From contig JALRGJ010000062.1 of assembly GCA_023253435.1 (NCBI GenBank), forward strand, positions 1-6,501: 6,501 nucleotides of DNA, given 5' to 3'. The stretch's first letter is position 1, and every line of letters starts with the position of its first letter. Shown piece after piece: positions 1-6,205 of the stretch. The notes beneath the pieces were generated by a model. The model was not told the DNA's origin. It saw only the letters and a list, made by a program, of their open reading frames with translations, and ran no database searches. A program made the translations under genes and the position numbers. The stretch is from Ilumatobacteraceae bacterium (GTDB lineage: Bacteria; Actinomycetota; Acidimicrobiia; Acidimicrobiales; Ilumatobacteraceae).

Positions 1-2422
1 CCATGTACATCCAGATCGATTACTCGCGGGCGATTCCCGAATTCCTACAGTGACGTTTGCTCCCACAGCTGAGTCAGTAGACGGCCCATCTATTCCCGCC
101 TCAGGATGGGGAAACATCGTTCACGACATCACCTCACTTTCTCGAAGAATCAACGAGATGTTGGCAAACAAATGGACAGTGATTGTTGCAGCTAACACGC
201 AAGAGTCTGTCCCCCGCCTCACAGAACTCATGCGCACTCACGGCATTGATTTCACTGCGTCAGACAACCCTGTCCAGATTGCATCGGCTGGCGCATGGGT
301 AACACATGGTCCACTTTCACACGGAGTGTCACTCCCTGAAAGCAAACTTGCAATCATTACGGAGCAGGATCTGAGTGGAAGGCGTCGCACTCGTAGAGCG
401 CGAACAACTAAGGGCCGTTCATCGGGAACTGTTTTTGAAGACCTTCAGCCCGGCGGTTATGTGGTGCATGCTCATCACGGAGTTGGACGATACGAGGGAA
501 TGGTTAAACGCTCTATTGGCGGCGTAGAACGTGACTACTTATTACTGGCATACAAAGGTGGCGACAAGCTGTATGTCCCCACGGAACAAATTGGAGTCAT
601 TCGCCAATACGTTGGTGGCGAAGCCCCCACATTGCACCGCATGGGGGGCTCCGATTTTGCACGCGCAAAGTCCCGAGTTCGATCCGCCGTACGTGAAGTC
701 GCACAAGAACTCGTGGTTCTATATCAACGACGCGTGTCCGCGAAAGGACACGCGTTTCCTCCAGACACTCCTTGGCAATCCGAAATGGAAAATGCATTTC
801 CATTTGTGGAAACCCCAGATCAACTAACAGCAATTGAAGCAATCAAGTCCGACATGGAGAGTGACGTACCCATGGACAGACTGCTCTGTGGAGATGTGGG
901 GTTTGGAAAAACCGAAGTTGCTGTAAGGGCTGCGTTTAAGGCAATTCAAGATGGCTTTCAAGTAGCTGTGTTAGTCCCCACCACACTTCTTGCTACTCAA
1001 CATGGGAACACTTTTGCTGAACGTTTTGCCGGCTACCCGATCAAGGTGGAGGTTCTTTCTCGTTTTCTTTCAGCTAAGGAAGCAAAGAAAGTGATTGAAG
1101 GATTAAAAACCGGAGACATCGATTGCGTCATTGGTACACATCGCTTGTTGCAAGAAGGAGTTCAATTTAAAAACCTTGGCTTGCTTGTCGTAGATGAAGA
1201 GCAACGTTTTGGAGTGCAGCATAAAGAAGCCATGAAACGCCTCAAGACCAATGTTGATGTCTTGTCAATGTCTGCCACCCCAATTCCCCGAACGTTGGAG
1301 ATGAGTCTTGTTGGTATTCGCGATCTTTCTCTCTTACAGACTCCGCCAGCCGAGCGTCAGCCAATCCTTACCTATGTGGGCGAACAGAGTGAACAAGTTG
1401 CCATAGAAGCAATCAGACGAGAACTTCTCCGAGAGGGCCAAGTGTTCTGGGTGCACAACCGTGTTCAGTCAATTGAAGAACGCGCGGCAGAACTTCGGGA
1501 ATGGGTTCCAGAAGCGCGAATTGCTGTAGCCCACGGCCAAATGGATGAGGCGCAACTTGAGCAAGTTGTGCTCGATTTTTGGGAGGGCGAATACGACGTA
1601 TTGGTGTGCACCACCATTATCGAAAGTGGAATTGACATGCCCACGGTGAACACACTTGTTGTAGAACGCGCTGATCTTCTTGGATTGGGCCAGATGCACC
1701 AATTGCGTGGTCGAGTAGGCCGCAGTGGCCAGCGTGCATATGCATATTTGTTTCATCCTCGAGACAAAGCGCTTTCTGAAGACGCTTACGAGCGTTTGCG
1801 AACCATTGGAGAATCAACCGAATTAGGAAGTGGATTCAAAATTGCGATGCGTGATCTAGAAATCCGCGGTGCAGGAAACCTTCTTGGTGAAGCTCAAAGC
1901 GGACACATTGCGGCAGTTGGCTATGACCTCTACTGCCAAATGGTGACAGAGGTAGTTGCGGAAATGAAGGGTGAAACACCCGAGCCAGAGCAATCTGAAA
2001 TCAAAATTGACCTCAATGTCGATGCGTTCCTTCCAGATGATTATGTACCCAGTGAAGAATTACGTCTAGAGGCGTACCGCAAACTTGCGACAGTTCATAC
2101 AGACACCGAACTGCTTGATATCACCACAGAATGGAAGGACCGTTTTGGTCCACTGCCTGCACCTGCACAAGCGCTGATCTCGGTTGCAACACTCCGCATT
2201 GAATGCATCCGAATAGGCATCACCGAAGTACTCACAAATGGGAACTACATAAAGATTTCGCCACTGGAATTGCGCACCAGTCAAACGATGGCACTACGTC
2301 GATTAGCGCCTGGCTCCACGTACAAAGAGCAGACTCGTGCAATCACTGTGCCCGTACCGCGTGGGAAAGACCCATCTAGTTATCTGATCGACTTTCTTCG
2401 AGAACTTTTTGAGAATGATTAG
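1..2422 (+). CDS. mfd: Transcription-repair coupling factor Mfd (5'-truncated by window edge)
   Basis: Mfd is a cytoplasmic ATP-driven DNA translocase. It binds stalled RNA polymerase, pushes it off the lesion and recruits UvrA for nucleotide excision repair. The reading frame is open from base 2, so the GTG at 50 is an internal valine and the true start lies upstream. About 806 residues are visible of a family length near 1,150. What is missing is most of the N-terminal UvrB-like region. Visible in order (codon 1 = base 2): the end of the UvrB-homology module; the CarD-like RNA polymerase-interacting domain, from about residue 142 (VVHAHHGVGRYEGM); the Walker A motif GDVGFGKT (bases 890-913); the DEEQ box (1193-1204); SATPIPRTLEM (from 1271); the motif VI segment QLRGRVGRSGQ (1700-1732), followed by the translocation-motif region; and the C-terminal TRCF domain with PDDYVPSEELRLEAYRKLA (from about 2033). 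All helicase motifs are intact and the C-terminus is complete. The next gene starts 45 bases downstream on the same strand. Confidence 0.98.
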   Translation, partial: HVHPDRLLAGDSRIPTVTFAPTAESVDGPSIPASGWGNIVHDITSLSRRINEMLANKWTVIVAANTQESVPRLTELMRTHGIDFTASDNPVQIASAGAWVTHGPLSHGVSLPESKLAIITEQDLSGRRRTRRARTTKGRSSGTVFEDLQPGGYVVHAHHGVGRYEGMVKRSIGGVERDYLLLAYKGGDKLYVPTEQIGVIRQYVGGEAPTLHRMGGSDFARAKSRVRSAVREVAQELVVLYQRRVSAKGHAFPPDTPWQSEMENAFPFVETPDQLTAIEAIKSDMESDVPMDRLLCGDVGFGKTEVAVRAAFKAIQDGFQVAVLVPTTLLATQHGNTFAERFAGYPIKVEVLSRFLSAKEAKKVIEGLKTGDIDCVIGTHRLLQEGVQFKNLGLLVVDEEQRFGVQHKEAMKRLKTNVDVLSMSATPIPRTLEMSLVGIRDLSLLQTPPAERQPILTYVGEQSEQVAIEAIRRELLREGQVFWVHNRVQSIEERAAELREWVPEARIAVAHGQMDEAQLEQVVLDFWEGEYDVLVCTTIIESGIDMPTVNTLVVERADLLGLGQMHQLRGRVGRSGQRAYAYLFHPRDKALSEDAYERLRTIGESTELGSGFKIAMRDLEIRGAGNLLGEAQSGHIAAVGYDLYCQMVTEVVAEMKGETPEPEQSEIKIDLNVDAFLPDDYVPSEELRLEAYRKLATVHTDTELLDITTEWKDRFGPLPAPAQALISVATLRIECIRIGITEVLTNGNYIKISPLELRTSQTMALRRLAPGSTYKEQTRAITVPVPRGKDPSSYLIDFLRELFEND
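730..755. repeat. Perfect 10-bp inverted repeat inside mfd
   Basis: ACGCGTGTCC (730-739) and GGACACGCGT (746-755) are exact reverse complements separated by six bases, GCGAAA. In the mRNA this would be a stable hairpin. It lies in the coding sequence for the linker between the RNA polymerase-interacting domain and the first translocase lobe. It could simply be a by-product of codon choice; no function can be assigned from the sequence. Confidence 0.6.
783..805. repeat. Perfect 9-bp inverted repeat inside mfd
   Basis: AAATGGAAA (783-791) and TTTCCATTT (797-805) are exact reverse complements around a five-base spacer, ATGCA. The repeat sits 27 bases after the inverted repeat at 730-755. It encodes the family-typical segment before FPFVETPDQ, so protein constraint explains at least part of it. 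A weak AT-rich hairpin is possible; function is unknown. Confidence 0.45.
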
Positions 2423-2467
2423 TACCTTCGCCGGTCCTTTTGCCCCCTTCCCCACTAGTGTCTGTGC

Positions 2468-3403
2468 GTGACCAAAAGCCGTATTTCTCTCTTGTCCAGT
2501 CGCCGAATTACCTCCGCTTTGTGCATTGCCGGAGCATTAGTTCTTAGTTCTTGCAGTGGATCCAGTTCCGTAGTGACCAAAGCATCTGATGCATTCACCG
2601 TTGAAGGGAAGTCAGTAACACGAGAAGTATTTGACGGACTTGTGAGCGAGCTCGCAAAAGCCGGACAATTTAAAACAACCAACGGGAAAGTAGCTCAAGC
2701 AGATATCACACAAATGTTGAACATCATGATACGTGACACTGCATTTGCCGATTTTGCCGAGACTATTGGTGTAGAGATCACTGATGCAATACGCAAAGAA
2801 GTCGCCGCCAGCTCAGAAAAAGATGAACAATTTTCATCAATTCCAGAAAATGTTCAGAAACTCATTGTCTCGCTCAACGAACAAGCACTTGCTATGCAGT
2901 CTTTCAAGGTTCCGTCAATGGAAACACTGGAGAAGTTGTACTCCGAGGCTCCCGCTAAAACCGGAACACTATGTCTTAGCCACATTTTGGTGAAAACAAA
3001 AGCTCAAGCAGACGCTGTTCTCAAAGAGCTTGATAACGGTGCATCATTTGCCAACGTTGCAGAGGCAAAATCAATCGATCCAAGCGCCAAGGGTGCGGGC
3101 GGTGCACTAAAAAATGGCAAAGAGGCATGCAATCTGCTTGCAGATCTTCAGCAAGGTTTCGACAAAGACTTCATGGCTGGTGCCGTCTCTGCAAAAGCCG
3201 GAGTCCCCACAGGGCCTATCAAGACTCAATTTGGCTATCACATCATCTTGAGCCATGAATTCAAAGACGTGAAAGCCTCGGTGGCGTCTGTGCTGAAAGA
3301 GAACCCGGGCAATGCACTCATGACCGGGTACATCACCACAGCAAAAGTTTCTGTGAATTCCACTTATGGTAAGTGGAATGGTGCCATCTCTACCATCGAG
3401 TGA
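2468..3403 (+). CDS. SurA/PrsA-like parvulin peptidyl-prolyl isomerase lipoprotein
   Basis: Likely a membrane-anchored foldase of 311 residues that catalyses cis-trans isomerisation of proline bonds in exported proteins outside the cytoplasmic membrane. The GTG at 2468 gives a lipoprotein signal peptide: basic residues (K3, R5, R12, R13), a hydrophobic stretch, then the lipobox LSSC with the lipidation cysteine at residue 29. Residues of about 40-160 resemble a helical SurA/PrsA-type chaperone region. The parvulin domain spans about 166-265: SHILVKT with H172, a GASFANVAEAKSIDPSAKGAGG stretch split around 190-215, and GPIKTQFGYHII with H258. These are the two histidines characteristic of parvulins. 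The usual GGxLG turn reads GGALKNG. Cysteines C169 and C221 both lie in the exported domain. The C-terminal tail ends with a VSVNSTYGKWN segment, as is common in actinobacterial relatives. No Shine-Dalgarno sequence is visible upstream. Family assignment is firm; substrate and exact subfamily are not determinable, so no symbol is given. Confidence 0.9.
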   Translation: MTKSRISLLSSRRITSALCIAGALVLSSCSGSSSVVTKASDAFTVEGKSVTREVFDGLVSELAKAGQFKTTNGKVAQADITQMLNIMIRDTAFADFAETIGVEITDAIRKEVAASSEKDEQFSSIPENVQKLIVSLNEQALAMQSFKVPSMETLEKLYSEAPAKTGTLCLSHILVKTKAQADAVLKELDNGASFANVAEAKSIDPSAKGAGGALKNGKEACNLLADLQQGFDKDFMAGAVSAKAGVPTGPIKTQFGYHIILSHEFKDVKASVASVLKENPGNALMTGYITTAKVSVNSTYGKWNGAISTIE

Positions 3404-3405
3404 TG
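3400..3405 (+). other. Stop/start overlap coupling the parvulin gene to mazG
   Basis: The sequence GTGATG holds the TGA stop of the parvulin gene (3401-3403) and the ATG start of mazG (3403-3405), sharing one base. No good Shine-Dalgarno sequence precedes the ATG (only a weak GAG at 3398-3400). Re-initiation by the terminating ribosome is therefore the likely route to mazG translation. The in-frame GTG at 3400 is a possible alternative start that would add one residue. Confidence 0.7.
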
Positions 3406-4848
3406 CCTCGCATCGTTGTAGTTGGTTTAGGGCCAGGTGACCCATCGTTGGTCACCTCTCAAACTCTCACTGCAATTTCTGCTATCTCACACAGATACCT
3501 GAGAACATCGGTTCACCCATCTGCGCATCTTGTAGAGAATGCTCACACGTTTGATGACGTTTATAACTCATCTGCATCGTTCGACGAGGTCTATGGCACC
3601 ATTGCGCAAGAACTGATTAATGCTGCACTGAAACACAACGAAATTCTGTATGCAGTGCCTGGTTCTCCACTCATTCTGGAACGCACTGTGTCACTACTTC
3701 GTCAACAAAGCGAGGTGGAAATTGAACTGCTCTCGGCAGTTTCGTATCTCGATGAAGTATGGCGAGTCCTCAACATAGATCCCGTTGAACATTCAGTAAC
3801 ACTGATCGACGGTCACCAATTTGCCGTTGCGGCTGCAGGCCGAACCGGGGCCATGTTGGTTGCTCACACACACGCAAACTGGGTGCTCTCAGAAATCAAG
3901 CTGTCCATTGATGATCCAGACCCAGAAACAGAAGTTGTGTTGCTCCATCACATCGGACTACCCGATCAACAGATCGTCAACACCACCTGGTCTGAGATGG
4001 ATCGCTCGATAGAGGCAGACCATCTCACCTCTTTATTTATTCCCTCGCTCGGCACACCCGTTGCACATGAGATGGCCAAATTTCATCAACTCGCTCGCAC
4101 GCTTCGTGATCAATGCCCCTGGGATATGGAACAAACCCACACGTCTCTTGTTCGATATCTCCTGGAAGAGGCATACGAAGTTGTCGATGCAATTTCTTTA
4201 CTGAACCCCGATGATCCTCAAACAGACATCGACTTCATTGAAGAGCTTGGAGACCTGTTGTACCAAATTGAATTCCATGCAGCAATTGCAGAAGAGCAAG
4301 GTCGCTTCACAATCGCTGATGTTGCTAAATCAGTACACGACAAACTCGTATTAAGACATCCCCATGTGTTTGGTGATGTGGTGGTTGCAGACTCAGCAGA
4401 GGCAGAATCCAATTGGGAAGTAATTAAACAAAAAGAAAAATCTCACCGCACCGGCATATTTGATGGCGTTGTAGAAGCAGCACCCGCATTGTCTTTTGCA
4501 GCGAAAGTGCAACAGCGCGCGGCACGAGTTGGCTTCGACTGGCCGACTATTGAGGGGCCACTCAGCAAACTCTCAGAAGAAGTCAATGAAATCTCTGAGG
4601 CAGTGGCGAGTGGCGATCCAGAGGCCACACATATGGAAGTAGGTGATTTGTTTTTTGCGCTTGTCAATGTGGCTCGACATTTAAACATCGACCCAGAAAC
4701 TGCGCTCAGATCTGCCATTCATAAGTTCCGCTCTCGGGTGATTGCCGTGGAGACTCTTGCCACAGAACAAGGAAAAGCAATGAAGGACATGTCTCTTCAG
4801 GAACTCGATGAGCTCTGGGAAGTGGTCAAGGCTCACCCAAATCACTAG
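3403..4848 (+). CDS. mazG: YabN-type MazG nucleoside triphosphate pyrophosphohydrolase with N-terminal tetrapyrrole-methylase-like domain
   Basis: MazG hydrolyses (d)NTPs to NMP and pyrophosphate in the cytoplasm, cleaning aberrant nucleotides or tuning nucleotide pools. The ATG at 3403 was chosen because the SAM-methylase-like motif GLGPGD (residues 8-13) follows directly and the start overlaps the preceding TGA by one base (TGATG), typical of translational coupling; a GTG at 3373 in the same frame would add ten unrelated residues. The protein has 481 residues. Residues 1 to about 215 are a tetrapyrrole (corrin/porphyrin) methylase fold with VPGSP (85-89); its activity in such fusions is not established. 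The first MazG lobe has CPWD (238-241), QTH, EEAYE (E255, E256, E259) and ELGD (E281, D284), which are the metal-binding residues, then RHPHVFGDV and NWEVIKQKEK. The second lobe has EEVNE (E392, E393, E396) and EVGD (E412, D415). Both metal sites look intact. Enolase follows after 10 bases. Confidence 0.95.
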   Translation: MPRIVVVGLGPGDPSLVTSQTLTAISAISHRYLRTSVHPSAHLVENAHTFDDVYNSSASFDEVYGTIAQELINAALKHNEILYAVPGSPLILERTVSLLRQQSEVEIELLSAVSYLDEVWRVLNIDPVEHSVTLIDGHQFAVAAAGRTGAMLVAHTHANWVLSEIKLSIDDPDPETEVVLLHHIGLPDQQIVNTTWSEMDRSIEADHLTSLFIPSLGTPVAHEMAKFHQLARTLRDQCPWDMEQTHTSLVRYLLEEAYEVVDAISLLNPDDPQTDIDFIEELGDLLYQIEFHAAIAEEQGRFTIADVAKSVHDKLVLRHPHVFGDVVVADSAEAESNWEVIKQKEKSHRTGIFDGVVEAAPALSFAAKVQQRAARVGFDWPTIEGPLSKLSEEVNEISEAVASGDPEATHMEVGDLFFALVNVARHLNIDPETALRSAIHKFRSRVIAVETLATEQGKAMKDMSLQELDELWEVVKAHPNH

Positions 4849-4858
4849 CGTTCATGGA

Positions 4859-6139
4859 ATGAGCGAGATTGTTGAAATCATCGGACGAGAAGTATTGGAC
4901 TCCCGTGGCAACCCCACTGTTGAAGTGGAGGTCGTTCTCGACAGCGGAGCAACTGGTCGGGCCATGGTTCCTTCCGGTGCATCAACTGGTGAGCACGAAG
5001 CTGTTGAACTCCGAGACGGCGACGCTCGATACATGGGTAAAGGTGTACTGCGCGCCGTAGAGAATGTGAACTCACACATCTCTTCCGTAGTTATTGGAAT
5101 GGACGCAACCAACCAACGAGCGCTCGACTCTGCGTTGCTTGATCTCGATGGCACAGAAAACAAAACTCGTCTGGGCGCAAACGCAATGTTGGGAACAAGT
5201 TTGGCTGTTGCTCAAGCAGCAGCTGCTGAACTCGAGTTGCCTCTCTATCGGGCCGTGGGTGGGCCTCATGCTCATGTTCTTCCTGTTCCCATGATGAACG
5301 TAATCAATGGTGGCGCACATGCAGACAACAATGTTGATCTTCAGGAATTTATGATCATGCCTGTTGGCGCTCCCAGTTTCCGTGAAGCACTGCGCATGGG
5401 TGCAGAGACGTATCACACTCTGAAAAAAGTTCTCCATGACCGCGGACTCTCCACTGCAGTGGGTGACGAAGGTGGATTCGCGCCAAACCTCGCTAGCAAC
5501 GAAGACGCAGTGAAAATCTTGGTGGAAGCAATCGAAAAAGCTGGTTACGCACCTGGTGCCGACATTGCTATCGCCCTCGACCCAGCGATGAGCGAGTTGT
5601 ACAAAGACGGTGCATATCACTTGTCGGGTGAAGGAAAAGTTTTGAGTGGTGGTCAACTTGCAGAGTGGTGGGTATCACTTGTAGACCGCTACCCCATCGT
5701 GAGCATTGAAGATGGAATGGCTGAAGACGATTGGGACGGATGGGCACAACTCACACAAGCACTCGGCTCACGAATTCAGTTAGTAGGAGATGACCTCTTT
5801 GTCACTAATGCCCGTCGTCTTGCAATGGGAATTGAGCGCAATGTGGCCAACAGTGTTCTCGTCAAGGTGAACCAAATTGGAACCTTGAGTGAAACACTCG
5901 ACACCGTTGAGATGGCAACACGCCATTCATATACAAGCGTGATGAGCCATCGAAGCGGCGAAACAGAAGATGCCACCATTGCAGATCTTGCAGTGGCTAC
6001 AAACTGCGGGCAGATCAAGACTGGTGCACCCGCTCGTAGCGACAGAGTGGCTAAGTACAACCAACTTCTCCGCATTGAAGAGATGCTGGGAGACTCTGCT
6101 CGCTTCAGAGGGCGAGACGCTCTCGCGCCTTTGCGCTAG
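4859..6139 (+). CDS. eno: Enolase (phosphopyruvate hydratase)
   Basis: Enolase converts 2-phosphoglycerate to phosphoenolpyruvate in glycolysis, reversibly, with Mg2+. It is cytoplasmic and usually dimeric or octameric. The ATG at 4859 gives 426 residues, the normal family length, and starts directly with the conserved SEIVEIIGREVLDSRGNPT segment. A longer ATG start at 4808 would overlap mazG by 41 bases and add 17 atypical residues. Visible landmarks: SGASTGEHEAVELRD in the mobile loop; MNVINGGAHADN; GDEGGFAPN with the catalytic acid E204; metal ligands D241 (ALDPAMSELY), E284 (SIEDG) and D311 (GDDLFVTN); the catalytic base K336 (VLVKVNQIGT); and the SHRSGETED and KTGAPARSDRVAKYNQLLRIEE signatures near the C-terminus. 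All catalytic residues are present, and I see no frameshift or truncation. It sits 10 bases after mazG, probably co-transcribed. An additional promoter inside mazG is plausible for such a highly expressed gene, but I could not identify one. Confidence 0.98.
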   Translation: MSEIVEIIGREVLDSRGNPTVEVEVVLDSGATGRAMVPSGASTGEHEAVELRDGDARYMGKGVLRAVENVNSHISSVVIGMDATNQRALDSALLDLDGTENKTRLGANAMLGTSLAVAQAAAAELELPLYRAVGGPHAHVLPVPMMNVINGGAHADNNVDLQEFMIMPVGAPSFREALRMGAETYHTLKKVLHDRGLSTAVGDEGGFAPNLASNEDAVKILVEAIEKAGYAPGADIAIALDPAMSELYKDGAYHLSGEGKVLSGGQLAEWWVSLVDRYPIVSIEDGMAEDDWDGWAQLTQALGSRIQLVGDDLFVTNARRLAMGIERNVANSVLVKVNQIGTLSETLDTVEMATRHSYTSVMSHRSGETEDATIADLAVATNCGQIKTGAPARSDRVAKYNQLLRIEEMLGDSARFRGRDALAPLR

Positions 6140-6142
6140 TAC

Positions 6143-6179
6143 CTTCAACGCGAACAAATGTTCGCGTGCCACGTTGAAG
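6143..6179 (+). terminator. Nested inverted repeat after eno: terminator-like or attenuator structure
   Basis: An outer repeat, CTTCAACG (6143-6150) with CGTTGAAG (6172-6179), encloses and shares two bases with an inner repeat, CGCGAACA (6149-6156) with TGTTCGCG (6159-6166). A compatible fold is an inner stem of seven pairs (6149-6155 with 6160-6166, loop AAAT), stacked on an outer stem of six pairs (6143-6148 with 6174-6179), with a seven-base bulge at 6167-6173. It begins four bases after the enolase stop codon, as expected for a terminator. No T-tract follows either stem, so it is not a canonical Rho-independent terminator. U-less hairpin terminators are described in actinobacteria. It could instead stabilise the eno mRNA 3' end or regulate ftsB. 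Confidence 0.5.
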
Positions 6180-6199
6180 CATGCTCTCCACGCCACAAT

Positions 6200-6204
6200 G
6201 GAGG
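6200..6204 (+). promoter_or_regulatory. Shine-Dalgarno-like GGAGG next to the ftsB start
   Basis: GGAGG at 6200-6204 is the only strong Shine-Dalgarno-like sequence at a gene start in this window. It ends one base before the GTG at 6206, closer than the usual five to nine bases. No in-frame start codon lies at the optimal distance. It supports translation initiating in this area but does not settle the start codon. Confidence 0.35.
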
Positions 6205-6205
6205 C

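Noticed and set aside
50..52. GTG as the start of a 790-residue mfd product
   Set aside because: The frame is open upstream to the window edge and the N-terminal UvrB-like region of Mfd is missing, so the gene is cut by the window rather than short.
646..651. Run of G bases in mfd as a possible phase-variation tract
   Set aside because: Only six bases, in an essential-type repair gene with an intact frame; too short to support slippage.
3373..3402. GTG start for mazG ten codons further upstream
   Set aside because: It would overlap the parvulin gene by 31 bases and add residues unlike the family. The ATG at 3403 directly precedes the conserved GLGPGD strand and couples to the upstream stop.
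4808..4858. ATG start for enolase 17 codons upstream
   Set aside because: It lies within the mazG coding sequence and adds a non-conserved extension; the start at 4859 gives the normal enolase N-terminus and length.
5072..5656. 194-codon antisense open frame within enolase
   Set aside because: It lies wholly opposite a highly conserved gene, its translation has no recognisable domain, and it is rich in Cys and His as expected of shadow frames.
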